Shown: piece after piece, positions 24,761 through 34,532 of the stretch
Layout: the number at the start of each line of letters is the position of its first letter
Position numbering within the stretch: the first letter of the stretch is position 1
Assembly: GCF_032854445.1 (NCBI RefSeq)
Contig: NC_088297.1
Coordinates: 6,449,991-6,513,990, forward strand
Reading direction: 5' to 3'
Length of the DNA stretch: 64,000 nt
From: Liolophura sinensis
Taxonomy: Eukaryota > Mollusca > Polyplacophora > Chitonida > Chitonidae
Notes under the pieces: model-generated
Databases searched by the model: none
The model's input: the letters and a program-made list of their open reading frames with translations, nothing else
What the model was told of the DNA's origin: nothing
Made by a program: the position numbers and the translations under genes

Positions 24761-27700
24761 TTATTTCTTACATATTATTTTGGGAACAGTCGTTTCCGAT
24801 TGTTTTGGAATTCGGGTCTTGGGATTATTGCCTTAGAGCGCCCCTTTACGAATGTCAAACTTGACGCTTAGATTATTTCTCATTACACGAGTTTCCAATA
24901 TTTGTATATATTACCTGCCAAACATAATGTGTACCTCACTTGATAAGCAACAGAGAACTCTGTCACGAAATATATTTTTTTTTACATTTTGTTTACTTCA
25001 GTTACAAAATATGTTATTTTCTAAAGTGAGGTTTTGAGATCGCATTTATTTTTTTAGGTTTTCACATTGTTTTCAGAGCTTTATTACAATAATGAGATTT
25101 TTTTAAAAATAGAAGTGATATGGCCTCAAATCCTACATCCGCCATTTCATTATCTTCACTTGTCCTTCACCAATCATTATGTGCGAATTTATTCGTCACA
25201 CATAGAAAGGTTCATCACTATGTCGCCAAAGGTTAGTGGTTCTCCCCTGGAAACTGGCCACCAGCGTCAAACGCATAAATGAATCCATCAGTTTAACTTC
25301 CCTTAATGTCAGCATTCGTACGGGTACGATCTGAATTAAATTGTATCAGAAAGGAAGGAAAAAAAGAGTGAGACAGATTCCTAAATAACTTAGTGAATAA
25401 ATTGTATGTAATACATTTTAAGCTGACTTACATGTTCACACCTAGCTCTCTTTCTCTTTCAGGTAGCCTGATTTTACTCGCCATCTGTACCCTGCTGATC
25501 AACCTACAGACGGTCATACAGCCGGCACATGTCACCATTCCTCGCCTCGGTAAGGGGATGATTTGGGCAACAGAAATTCTACTGTGCCTGAAAGTAACCG
25601 AAAAACTGAACACGTCGCTCAGGTCACGACCAAGAATTCGATATGATGCGCGCCAGCCTACTGCAGATCGAAGCAAATCTCCTAACTCATGGAACAGTTG
25701 TGCTCTGTGCTTACATTTATGACCAATGCGGTCGTTGTGAGTTCAAGTCCAGCTCATGCTGGCTTCCTCTCCGGTCGTAAGTGAGAAGGTCTGTCAGCAA
25801 CCTACCGATGGTTGTAGGTTTCCCCCGGGCTTTGACCGGCTTCCTCCCACCATAATGCTGGCCGCCGTCGTGTAAGTGAAATATGCTTGAGTACAGCGTA
25901 AAACACCAATCAAATAAATAAATAAATTACATTTATGGCAAGTGATTTCAGTAGCAGTCTAAGTGATCTTGGTTAACCACAGCTAATAGTATAGTACTCA
26001 AATAGCTAGACAGAGTATTCAGATAGCTAGACAGAGTATTCAAATAGCTAGACAGAGTATTCAAATAGCTAGACAGAGTATTCAAACAGCTAGACAGAGT
26101 ATTCAAACAGCTAAACAGAGTATTCAAATAGCTAGACAGAGTATTCAAACAGCTAGACAGAGTATTCAAGTAGCTAGACAGAGTATTCAAATAGCTAGAC
26201 AGAGTATTCAAATAGCTAGACAGAGAATGTTGTTGCATACACTAGGAGACCATCCATCATGTCCACAGTACACTGCTCAAAGACAAATATTTCTTCCTGG
26301 CTTTGTAGACGTTGGAATGCGCGTTCAACGGAGCTTTGTCCACCGAAAAATCCAAGTTTAGTTTTTAAAGCTCAAGGGAATTTTATATAAACTATATATG
26401 TACGCCGGATAAGTTACTAGGTTTGCTTCCGTTTCTAGGCGGCCGGAGAACCCTACTGGAATTACGATCGTGCTGCACGCACTGATATATTGGCCATAAA
26501 TGTCCAAAATCGATCTATTCCGCGTACATTTAGTGCATGTGTTTCTAATCGACCAGGTGTGCGAAATGGAATAAATTCTTTTGTCATGTTTGTTTGAATA
26601 TCATTATTTTCATCTCTTACATTTGTATTTTCTTGTGCATCTTTCCCCAGTGATGTTTTACGTCTCCACCTTGGTGCTGACGTCATTCAGCGTGTTCTCG
26701 TCTTCGCTCGTCTGTCATCTTGCCAGGAAGAACAAAAGACTGCGGGGGGTCCCTGCTTGGTTGTCATCGGTAAGTCTTTTACCAGGTTAGTTTCTGACAT
26801 GCAGATAACATAAATAATATAAACGCAGCATTGGGCTGAAGCACGTTTTTTAACAATAACTTATTTTTGAAACAAAAACAGTTAAGCGTTTTATTTGATT
26901 TGAATTTTCCCCTTCAAATGTTATGTTGATACTCGGGTTTAAACCAGAGGAAACTGTTTACACTTCATAAAGTGCATGGTTGATCTGACATTGAGTACGG
27001 CGTAAAAGTGTGATCAAGTAAGTAAATAAAATAAACTATGTTATTAGTAAACCATTGTTACTCACAGCATGTCAGTCAAAATTATTGTGATCAGATTAAG
27101 TGACTAGTTGGCTTGCACAATGACCTATAAGCCTCTCACCAGTGTGAGTTGAAGTCAGATCGTGTTGGCTTCATCTCCAGCCATACGTGGGAAGGTCTTC
27201 CAGCAGCCTGTGGATGGTAATGATTTTTACCCAGGCTCGGTCCGGTTTCGTCCTGCCATAATGCTTACCGCCGTAGCATAAGTGAAATATTCTTGGGTAC
27301 GGCATAAAAGTGAAATCAAATAAATAAATAAATAAAAAATAAATTAAATTAATTAGGTTATCTGTAAACCACTGTTAGTCACAGCACATTAGTCACAACA
27401 TTGATAAATGTTATGTGATTTAGGAGCTAGCTTAGGCCATTAGAGCGCTGGCTCGCTGGAACTATCAAGCGTTTACTATCAAGCAGTCCAGCGCATGTTG
27501 GCTTCCTCTCCGGCAGTACGTGGCAAGGTCTTCCAGCAACCAGCGGATGGTGGTGGGTTTCACCCGGGCTCTACCCGATTTCTTCACACCATAAAGCTGG
27601 CCGCCGTCATATAAGTGAAATATTCTTGAGTACGACGTAAAACACGAATCAAATAAATCAATCAAGCATTTACTTACAGTAAATGTCCAGTGATGTGTCT

Positions 27701-28374
27701 TGATCGAATCCAACTCTTGCTAAGTCAGCGACTATTTTTAACTCGGATGTTTGTCAGGTACCCAGCCAATAAACCTGATACCCGCCGTATAGAGTACGCT
27801 ACGACGCAAGTACATCATTAAATTAATAAATAGTACGTGATCTGTCGAACTATGACACAGGGCGAAGATAGTGAGTCCCCCGTGTGCTTTTGTGATGATG
27901 ACGTTAAGAGGCAACTGATCGTCACGTGCCTAGCCATGAATTCTGCTGTGATTATGGTATTCCTCCGAAAGATACTCAGTGGAAAACGCATAAATTACTC
28001 CCGCGCAGGTCTTAATTCTTTCCTGTTCATTGTTTTGTCAGATTTTCTTAGGTCGATGTGGATTACGCCGGGTACTCTGTGTGGAGACATATAGTCCCGT
28101 AAGCCGGTTTGATGCACTTGTCACCATGGGCGACGGTGTTCACATGGAGGGCGAGTCTGCCACGGAAATGGACGGGCCAGCTCAGAATCCATCCCATAAT
28201 GAGCTGCGCGAGATCCGGAAGTGCCTACATGCCATAGCCAGCCGGATGAACAGTGACGACTCCATACAGAGTTTGTCACGTGACTGGTACGAGATCGCGC
28301 GAGTTTTGGACCGGATGCTGTTTATCATATTCTACGTACTGCTGTTTTTAACAGCGATAGCATTCCTCTTGTAG
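13979..28374 (+). CDS. Nicotinic-type Cys-loop receptor subunit, complete, 8 coding exons, 479 aa
   Basis: Joined exons 13979-14072, 15133-15305, 19924-19968, 21420-21529, 24043-24521, 25463-25549, 26651-26769 and 28042-28374 give 1440 nt with all phases compatible and GT-AG introns. The exon of 45 nt followed by one of 110 nt is the classic nicotinic receptor pattern. Domains: signal peptide 1-28; ligand-binding domain about 33-265 with Cys-loop C174-x13-C188 (FPFD inside) and loop B Trp195; M1 about 270-290; M2 about 297-317; M3 about 330-350; M3-M4 loop; M4 461-479, ending at the stop. It should be one subunit of a pentameric ligand-gated channel in the plasma membrane. Oddities: no Cys-Cys pair in loop C, loop D Trp replaced (Ile101), loop A Tyr replaced by Phe139, and pore positions 2' and 6' are Ile and Leu. 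It is therefore a non-alpha, possibly non-acetylcholine or modulatory subunit. Introns hold minisatellites and SINEs. Confidence 0.9.
14575..14640 (+). repeat. SINE-1 3' fragment in receptor intron 1
   Basis: Only the GGTTTCCTCCCACC to GTATAAGTGAAATATTC part remains. Confidence 0.7.
15020..15110 (-). repeat. Fragment of the 320-bp-unit dispersed element in intron 1
   Basis: It carries CTCAGTCCACCAGTAGAATC, then TTTATG, AATAACTTTAA and GGCATAGAGAGTAAAGC in the family order. It lies about 20 bp before exon 2. Confidence 0.6.
15133..15305 (+). CDS. Receptor exon 2 (N-terminal helix of the ligand-binding domain)
   Basis: Acceptor TTGTTGTCAG, phase 1; donor TTG/GTAAGG, phase 0. It encodes LIRELLFNNYQKDVRP, the N-terminal helix, and FEITLVKMADL, the start of the first beta strands. 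Confidence 0.88.
15712..18933. repeat. 39/43-bp minisatellite, about 75-80 units, in receptor intron 2
   Basis: Tandem CAGGCTTAACGCACACCCACAGCAGAACCGCACTCTC-type units fill most of the intron. In the left half the unit is 39 bp with a 78-bp higher-order form (alternating TTAGCGTATACCC and TTAACGCACACCC units, about 16330-16660). From about 17280 a CTCTCT expansion makes it 43 bp. The 39-bp unit equals 13 codons, so long frames stay open on both strands in the left half and collapse where the unit becomes 43 bp; they are repeat artefacts. Confidence 0.95.
19924..19968 (+). CDS. Receptor exon 3 (45 nt, loop D)
   Basis: Acceptor TTTTCAG, donor AAG/GTAAGC, phases 0-0, 15 residues NEIAHTISMSYILYK. 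Its length matches the diagnostic 45-nt nicotinic receptor exon exactly. The position of the agonist-site Trp is Ile101. Confidence 0.85.
20008..20350 (+). mobile_element. SINE-2 copy in receptor intron 3
   Basis: tRNA-like head (GGCCCAGATGGCTCAGTTGG, A box) through GACCCGTACCAGTATAATGG to GTACGACGTTAAACTC and a CACTCACTC tail. It is the same family as the minus-strand copy at 11851-12471. Confidence 0.85.
20351..20660 (+). repeat. SINE-like fragment with an AATAAATAA tail
   Basis: It contains TTGTTCGAATCC (B-box like), CTCCGGTTTTCTCCACC and a GCGTAAAACACCAATCAAAT end. It looks like a diverged or chimeric SINE sharing the SINE-1 3' end. Confidence 0.55.
21165..21226 (-). repeat. SINE-1 3' fragment
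   Basis: It reads TTGATTGGTGATTTACGC to ACTTATACGACGGCGG, the reverse complement of the SINE-1 end. Confidence 0.7.
21420..21529 (+). CDS. Receptor exon 4 (110 nt, loop A)
   Basis: Acceptor TTCGACAAG, donor GT/GTGAGT, phases 0-2. It encodes WFDPRLKWN and IPVDQIWKPDVSLFN, the W.D.RL.W and IWKPD..L.N signatures. The 110-nt length is the standard for this exon in the family. Confidence 0.9.
22405..22492 (+). repeat. Possible third SINE family, 3' fragment
   Basis: CGCCACAATATGGCTGAAAT followed by ATTGCCAACGTGGCG and CATACTCATTCAATCACTC resembles a common mollusc SINE end. It lies in receptor intron 4. Confidence 0.5.
24043..24521 (+). CDS. Receptor exon 5 (Cys-loop, loops B and C, M1)
   Basis: Acceptor CACACTGTAG, phase 2; donor CTGG/GTGAGT, phase 1. 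It contains the Cys-loop, KFGSW (loop B), the loop C region ITYSEDIPKW without adjacent cysteines, and M1 ending NPIVFLLPADATEKP. It is one uninterrupted exon of 479 nt. Confidence 0.92.
24713..24765. repeat. (TTTA)n microsatellite
   Basis: About 13 perfect TTTA units lie in receptor intron 5. Confidence 0.95.
24810..24872 (+). repeat. Short RT-retroelement fragment
   Basis: AGCGCCCCTTTACG and CTTGACGCTTA match the block at 46755-46806 of the plus-strand retroelement copy. Confidence 0.45.
25463..25549 (+). CDS. Receptor exon 6 (M2 pore helix)
   Basis: Acceptor CTCTTTCAG, donor CTCG/GTAAGG, phases 1-1. It encodes GSLILLAICTLLINLQ and the M2-M3 linker. Relative to nicotinic numbering, 2' is Ile299, 6' Leu303, 9' Leu306, 13' Thr310 and 20' Thr317. 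Confidence 0.85.
25722..25926 (+). mobile_element. SINE-1, 5'-truncated
   Basis: It starts inside the tRNA-like head at ACCAATGCGGTCG and ends CACCAATCAAATAAATAAAT. The target-site duplication TTACATTTATG lies at 25711-25721 and 25927-25937. Confidence 0.9.
25985..26225. repeat. 21-bp minisatellite, about 11 units
   Basis: TATTCAAATAGCTAGACAGAG repeats with few changes in receptor intron 6. Because 21 bp is 7 codons, a minus-strand frame stays open (SSYLNTL heptads); it is not a protein. Confidence 0.95.
26651..26769 (+). CDS. Receptor exon 7 (M3)
   Basis: Acceptor CTTTCCCCAG, donor TCG/GTAAGT, phases 1-0. It encodes FYVSTLVLTSFSVFSSSLV and VPAWLSS, the M3 helix and start of the cytoplasmic loop. 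Confidence 0.88.
26985..27035 (+). repeat. SINE-1 3' end fragment
   Basis: It reads TTGAGTACGGCGTAAAAGTG followed by a TAAGTAAATAAA tail. Confidence 0.55.
27105..27350 (+). mobile_element. SINE-1, diverged
   Basis: It runs from ACCTATAAGCCTCTCACC through GGGAAGGTCTTCCAGCAGCC to GGCATAAAAGTGAAATC and a (AAAT) tail. Confidence 0.8.
27478..27660 (+). mobile_element. SINE-1, 5'-truncated
   Basis: The body runs from GTCCAGCGCATGTTGGCTTC to ACGTAAAACACGAATC. The imperfect target-site duplication ATCAAGCGTTTACT/ATCAAGCATTTACT lies at 27464-27477 and 27661-27674. Confidence 0.85.
28042..28374 (+). CDS. Receptor exon 8 (M3-M4 loop and M4, stop)
   Basis: Acceptor TTTTGTCAG, phase 0; 110 codons and TAG. 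It encodes the intracellular loop, an amphipathic HAIASRM...RDWYEIARVLDR helix and M4 (MLFIIFYVLLFLTAIAFLL), which is the C terminus. No AATAAA is evident within a few hundred bases downstream. Confidence 0.88.
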   Translation: MFLGRCGLRRVLCVETYSPVSRFDALVTMGDGVHMEGESATEMDGPAQNPSHNELREIRKCLHAIASRMNSDDSIQSLSRDWYEIARVLDRMLFIIFYVLLFLTAIAFLL

Positions 28375-28869
28375 ATCCTAGGTTTTCGGAGTTGGGATTT
28401 GTATAGACACAAACGAACTTCTACTCAGATGCATAACCGTTGCCAGGCGTATATATTTGCACACAATGTAAATAAGTTCTAATGTAATTCATAGGTCACC
28501 AATAATTTGATCATTATCATTACCTTTTCGTTACCATGACAACATCTCATGCATCTATATGTTCGGATTGTTACAACATCGGTTGTGAACTTATGATCCG
28601 GAAATCCATTATTTCTTTACAACGAAATGTTACCTTATATAGCTTTGTATCTATTCAGTTCTGATGCCTCGGCACGCCGATGTTATGCGTGTTTCGCGGA
28701 CACGTTTTTGAGCTTTTTCACCCCTCTGCACGCACTGATGTAATGGTGCATTCAATTATGGGACCTATTTCACAAAGCGCCCTTGGGCTTCAGCCTAAAA
28801 TTGTAATTCAAATTTAGCTCTTAAAATGTTTGATTGCACGCTTTTGTAGTACAGTTGTTTGATACAATT
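28375..28869. other. Presumed 3' UTR and spacer of the receptor gene
   Basis: No ORF or repeat family is recognised, and there is no canonical polyadenylation signal near the stop. Confidence 0.35.
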
Positions 28870-29930
28870 GTAAAGAAGACTCGCTGTCAGTCCACCACCG
28901 GAATCCTGGTTGAGGTAACTGTCAGTCCACCAGCGGTATCTTGACTGAGGGAGCTGTCAGTCCACCAGAGAAGTCCTGTTTGAGGGAGTTGTCAGTCCTC
29001 CAGCGCAACCAAGGCTGAGGGAGCCGTCAGTGCAGCAGTGGAATCCTGGTTGAGGGAACTGTCAGTCCACCAGCGGAAGCCTGGCTGAGGGAACTGTCAG
29101 TCTACCAGCTGAAGCTCGGCTGAGGGAACTTTCAGTCTACCAGCTGAATCCTGGTTGAAGGAACTGTCAGTCTACCATCTGAATCCTGTCTGAGGGAACT
29201 GTCAGTCCTCCAGCGGAAGCCTGGCTGAGGGAAATGTCAGCCTACCAGCTGAAGCCCGGCTGAGGGAACTGTGAGCCTACCAGCTGAATCCTGGCTGAGG
29301 GAACTGTGAGCCTACCAGCTGAAGCCTGGCTGAAGGAACTGTCAGTCTACCAGCTGAAGCCTGGCTGAGGGAACTGTCAGTCCACCAGCGGAAGCCTGGC
29401 TGAGGGAACTGTCAGTCTACCAGCTGAATCCTGGCTGAGGGAAATGTCAGCCTACCAGCTGAATCCTGGCCGAGGGAACTGTGAGTCTACCAGCTGAATC
29501 CTAGCTGAGGGAACTGTCAGCCTACAGGCTGAAGCCTGGTTGAGGGAACTGTCAGCCTACCAGATGAATCCCGGCTGAGGGAACTGTCAGTCTACCAGCT
29601 GAATCCTGGCTGAGGGAACTGTCAGTCTACCTGCGGAAACCTGGCTGAGGGAACTGTCAGTCCACCAGCGGAAGCCTGGCTGAGGGAACTGTCAGCCTAC
29701 CAGCTGAATCCCGTCTGAGGGAAGTGTCAGTCCACCAGCTGGATCCTGGCTGAGGGAACTGTCAGTCCACCAGCGCAAGCCTGGCTGAGGGAACTGTCAG
29801 CCTACCAGCTGAATCCTGGCCGAGGGAACTGTCAGCCTACTACCGAAATCCCGGCTGAAGGAAATGTCAGTCCACCAGCGGTATCCTAACTACGAGAACA
29901 GTCAGTCTGTCAGCGGAATCCTGGTTTGTG
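28870..29930. repeat. 35-bp minisatellite, about 30 units
   Basis: Units of GAACTGTCAGTCCACCAGCG plus GAAGCCTGGCTGAGG repeat every 35 bp. The CCACCAGCGGAA variant alternates with TACCAGCTGAAT. The first and last units read AGTCCACCACCGGAATCC and GTCAGCGGAATCCTGGTTT, the latter matching the internal segment of the dispersed 320-bp-unit element. Confidence 0.93.
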
Positions 29931-30004
29931 CAAGCATAGACGATAACATAACGAAATGGGTAGTTATACAGTTATACAGAGCAGCAACATGATAGCTGGC
30001 AAAT

Positions 30005-30340
30005 GGACACACCTAACCAGCGAAATAAGGCCTCTACAAAATTTTAGAAATTTAGAGGGAAGGCGTTTCATCCTTGACACTAGTTTTTGAACCAATAAGT
30101 TGTGACGTAGATTTACATTATCACATTTAACAAAGGATCTGACAAATGCTTTTTTGCCAGATGTATGTACGCTATATACATGACCCATATATGCAATCAT
30201 AACACGGATGATTTGCAATTCAAAATTGAAACTAGCAGTATCCGTTTTGTTACAGTGGCGACGAGAGAGGACATCGTGGTCACCCTTGTACCGATACAGA
30301 CTCGAGTAATTTGTGCCGTTAAGAATACAACACAAACGTC
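30005..30340 (-). repeat. RT retroelement 3' fragment
   Basis: On the minus strand it has CTCTAAATTTCTAAAA, ACTTATTGGTTCAAAAACTA and GTTACAGTGGCGACGAG-like blocks, matching the 6790-7100 end with many changes. Confidence 0.6.
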
Positions 30341-30399
30341 GGATATGGGTCCGATATGGGTGTGATATGGGTGCGATACATTTGACTTTGAGCCAAATC

Positions 30400-31320
30400 A
30401 TTCAATCAGTTTACTGATGCCAAACGTTCCTTTCCCAGCTAATCGCAGAGTACAACGTTACAGTAGATATACTGCAATAGTCTGCTCGTTGCGCTGTAAT
30501 ATATTTATGGGTTCGAGAGTTGGGAGGTAAGGAATCCTTGCAACTGGATAGGAAATCGTCCCACTTCGGTGCAATAGAGGTGTAAATTTTTGCATGCAGA
30601 CAAAACAAGTAATATTGATGTTTACTTGAATGGGAAGTTCAATTACTGAAGAACGTGTGTGTGAAAAACTGGAGTGATGTGATTTATACTTTTTCTTATC
30701 AAAAGACAACAGCAGAGTCAAAAGCAGATTTTGCCATTTTAAGGCGTTTTTCTATTATACCTTCATTATAATATCACTTCCACGTATTTGGTGTCTGATT
30801 AGGCAGTAGTTATCTGTAGCGAAGTCTAGTATTGATTAACTGAATCATATTTTTATAAATCAAAAAAAAAGGAAAGAAAATAATTTGGATGTTCATTGGA
30901 CCTCTACATTCATCATAATATTTGTTGGCTTCTAATGCATTGTCCGCATTGGTCCAGTGCTAACATGCGTTCTTTAAAACCGTTCTTTCGAATAGGATAA
31001 CGAGCTCTAATCCTATAATTGCTTAATTTTTTTACTGCTTAAAAAAGCGAGATAATGGAGAGGGGATTAATTTGAACCACGCAAGAAATTCTTTTTTTGA
31101 TTTATTTCTTCGTATGTTGTCAAGCTATATGTTAAATAAGTATAAATATATTATTGTAATCCTATACAGAGTATATACACTGTTCTTCCAATGAAAGCTC
31201 AACACCATCTACTTCAGCTGACAGCGTATCGTATAATCACATCGAGAAAGGTGGCACATGTTTATCAGTTTAACTTCGTAATAGATGTCATTAAAGACGG
31301 TAGACTGTCATATATTCACG
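30400..31320. other. Intergenic, nothing recognised
   Basis: A/T-rich sequence with short ORFs only; no splice-supported exon or known repeat. Confidence 0.35.
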
Positions 31321-31324
31321 CTAT

Positions 31325-31420
31325 GTTTATTTATTTATTTGATTTTTGTATTTTGCGCCGTACTCAAGAATATTTCGCTTATACGACGGCGACCAGAATT
31401 ACGGTGGGAGGAAACTTTCA
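31325..31420 (-). repeat. SINE-1 3' fragment
   Basis: It runs from TTTATTTATTTGATTTTTG to GGTGGGAGGAAAC, the reverse of the SINE-1 3' end. Confidence 0.75.
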
Positions 31421-31504
31421 AGTTTTTCAAACTTTAGCCAATTTTATCATTAAATGTCGTAGATTTGATCAGGTTATCCCTTTTTTTCTAATGCTTGTTG
31501 GTTC

Positions 31505-31765
31505 TAAGCCACATAATGCTCTAAGCCGCATGATGTTCTAACCTGCATGATGTTCTAACCCACATGATGTTCTAGCCCGCATGATGCTCTAACACCCACG
31601 ATGTTCTAACGCGCATGATGTTCTAACCCACATGATGTTCTAACCCGCACGATGTTCTTCGCTGCCTGATTTTTTCTGCGTGATGTTCTGTTGCATGATG
31701 TTCTGTTGCATGATCTTCTGTTGCATGATGTTCTGTTGCATGATGTTCTGTTGCATGATGTTTGT
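31505..31765. repeat. 17-bp and 15-bp tandem repeats in series
   Basis: About nine diverged units of GCATGATGTTCTAACCC (17 bp) are followed after 31700 by TTGCATGATGTTCTG units of 15 bp. The shared CATGATGTTCT core suggests the 15-bp array arose from the 17-bp one. Confidence 0.85.
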
Positions 31766-32254
31766 ATCAGCTTTATGTTTCCATCTCTGTGCATGATATT
31801 GCTGTATCTGTGATTGTCTGAAAGATTGTCTGCCGCTGAACAGCTCTACTCATACAAGTGACCGCCAGGGCAAAGTGCAAAGAGCGTGCCTGCGTGAAAC
31901 AATGGAATAAATGAAAATGTCAAAACTAAACTATGGTTTGTTGGGATACCTTCATGGATATTATCAGAACAGGTGATCACAATTTCATTACTACTCTGGC
32001 TAAATATGAAGTAATTAAACGAATCGGCTGACTTCGTGGTCGATCGAATGTACACACAGAGGGATTAACAACATAATGTACTACAGGTTTGTTTTATTGT
32101 TAATTATTTTGAAATTCGATATTTATCCATTACCTTGCTGAAGTATTTGACTCCACCAGTGGATATCCGTACTGAGAGGTTTGTTAAGTAATGGACGCAC
32201 AGTTAGTTAGCACTGGAAGTTACCAAACCCCCCAACCACGCAGTGAAGCAGAAA

Positions 32255-32290
32255 AAACTCTCCAACGAACCCGCTGAAGTTGGAGAGTTT
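32255..32290. other. Perfect 12-bp hairpin with 12-nt loop
   Basis: AAACTCTCCAAC at 32255-32266 is exactly complementary in reverse to GTTGGAGAGTTT at 32279-32290. It stands in unannotated intergenic sequence. Confidence 0.75.
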
Positions 32291-33023
32291 CCGCTGTTTA
32301 CAGACAACATTTTTTTTTATAATAAAGTAAGCACCAAACCTTTCTACAACGTGTCAGACTGGACAAAGACAATTAGGTTCCCTTTTAACTGATAAACATG
32401 CATGAGCATGTTCATAAACAACAGCACGCTGCAATAGTATGGTTGAAGCATCGATTGATTTCAGGGATGACCGTGTTCTGATATACATGTAGAATGGATT
32501 CGCGGAAAACAGACACTGCTTAACAACATAACAGGCTATTTCATCGTTTAGTGCCGCGATTATTTTCATATGTTTTTATATCCTAGCTCGCACTGATTTA
32601 TTGGACAATAGTGCACTTATGAAGCACTCTTTACTATGTTGTACAATTGAAAACGAAACAAAAATGTTGTCTTTCTGACGGTTTTACATAATTAGTCTAT
32701 TGTTGTGTTTTGCAACGTGACATAGACACACATCTGAGAGTCGTTAGAATTTCTTCATTAACTCCTTTACACGTTACCAAAGCAACAATTACCGGCAATA
32801 CTGCTTTCCGCTGTGCATTATGTTATTTCCCGATAGAAAGACGGTATGAAGATCTTACTATGTAATAAAACAAATAGTTGCTTTGAAGCTAATATTGTTG
32901 GGGTGAGTGATTGAAATCAATAAGGGCAGATTTCCTTTGAAACTGATCGTTCTTCCTGTGAGGATGATTCACAATTTTTTACGATTCACAGTACAACGGT
33001 GATAGGCATTCTAGGTTCTAAAC

Positions 33024-33248
33024 ATGGCGTTATTTCATCTCTCCCAGAACACATCGGTGTCCCCGGCATCATCTGTCCACCGCAAGAAGCTGATGTTCTT
33101 CCATATGCTGATCAGAGAGCTGGTCATTTGCCACATGGGAATATCCCCCCAGAAACACAACAACAACATTTTCACTGCCTTCCTGGGCCATCCTCATGCC
33201 GGCCGTCTGAATTTTAAACTGACTTCACTCAGACAAGGGAAACTTTGA
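33024..33248 (+). CDS. Unrecognised 74-codon ORF or exon
   Basis: ATG in a good context (AAACATGG) opens 74 codons ending TGA at 33246-33248. The translation is free of low complexity, with HRKKLMFFHMLIREL and HNNNIFTAFLGHPHAG segments, and the base composition is richer in G+C than its surroundings, as in the real exons of this window. It could be a small gene or a terminal exon (an AG lies just before 33000, after ACGATTCAC). I do not recognise a family. Confidence 0.35.
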   Translation: MALFHLSQNTSVSPASSVHRKKLMFFHMLIRELVICHMGISPQKHNNNIFTAFLGHPHAGRLNFKLTSLRQGKL

Positions 33249-33249
33249 C

Positions 33250-34297
33250 TGACGACCAGAAAAATCTTCCGGTTCGAATTAACATCATTTGCAGTTTATT
33301 TTGTTGATAAACGGTGTAGAATTTTTTGAATATTTTTAGAACATTTCTGGAATACTGCGTTATTAATAAATTCAGCTTTAGTGGCTGACTTTATGTTTCT
33401 TTTAAAAACAGACACAGTAGGCCCAACTTAATAACGAATACTTTTTAGTTCGCCTATTTTCATTGGCTACACCTGTAAGCCTCGCATCGTTTAGCAGAAT
33501 ATGCCATTGCTGTCCGTAATATTTTAATGAGGATTGCCATTGCAGCGCTTATTGAAATTTTATCAGGAGTTAGGATTAAACGCTTACTGAAACATTTAGT
33601 TCACTCATGCAAAATTCAAAAATCTCTGTAGATATTTTTCAATATTAACAACAATTTGGCATACTTTTCATATGTCGACTGTGTGTAAGGTAATGGTCAA
33701 ACTATTGCGTTGGAGTTGTTTACTTAATTGTGAAAATTAATCTGATCGACTGGTGTTAATGCAGTCGTGGTTGTTGGACTGTATTGAGTATTTTTACAGA
33801 TGGAAAAACCCAGATAGTGCTCATTATTCAGAAATACATTTACATTAACTGATACAAAACAGTACACCTCACGTACGAGATTTTACGACGAAACGGCTAT
33901 ATGTCGTAAGATGTAACTTAAGGTCAGAGTTGCGATTTACGACATTTAGCGGGATGGAGGCCTGGTATATAATGCTGGAGTTTCTATGATCTTATCTTGG
34001 TTAATGTCAATTTAGATATTTATTTCCGACTGAAATGATTTATGTCAGTTCGTAGTGGTTTGTAAAGTCCGCTATGATGTTTAGCATTTCGGATTGGAGG
34101 CGTTGGAAACTAGGATTTGGATAAATACGGAAACGGCTCATGTGCAATATCGCTATTGTTAGAAAGTTAGATTTTATAGTATCTGCGTTCTTCAAATTAA
34201 TATATGATATAGCATAATTTGATAGAAATAACAGGGTTTATCTTTATGATGCATAAAAAATGAAGTTATGCCTTGCTTGCGGTAGCGGTAATAATCA
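33250..34297. other. Intergenic, nothing recognised
   Basis: A/T-rich; no ORF, SINE or tandem repeat noticed. Confidence 0.35.
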
Positions 34298-34298
34298 G

Positions 34299-34451
34299 AC
34301 CCTTTCTCTAGGTGGGCGTGGCCTATTGATGAATATTTACGGAACACAACCAACCCTAACCCTACCTCCTGTCCCTAACCCTAAAACATATTTTCAGTGA
34401 TGACGTGTTTCATTAATATTTATGAATAGGCTTACCTGGAGAAAGGGTTGG
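34299..34451. mobile_element. Short terminal-inverted-repeat element (MITE-like)
   Basis: The left end ACCCTTTCTCTAGGTGGGCG...CCTATTGATGAATATT and the right end, read in reverse, ACCCTTTCTCCAGGTAAGCC-TATTCATAAATATT pair over about 35 bp. The interior contains AACCCTAACCCTACC and CCCTAACCCTAAAAC. Confidence 0.7.
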
Positions 34452-34532
34452 AATGTTATCACTATCCCTCTCTGTCGGAGTTAAAAATGGGAGGGGCGTA
34501 GTAAGAGGAGAATGTTGTTAGATGCACGTCAA

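Noticed and set aside
25948-26238. Heptad-repeat ORF resembling a coiled coil
   Set aside because: It is the minus translation of a 21-bp intronic minisatellite.
31606-31794. ORF with SCNRT pentapeptides
   Set aside because: It is the 15-bp tandem repeat translated on the minus strand.
34345-34390. Interstitial telomere
   Set aside because: Only a few imperfect AACCCT units, internal to a small inverted-repeat element.
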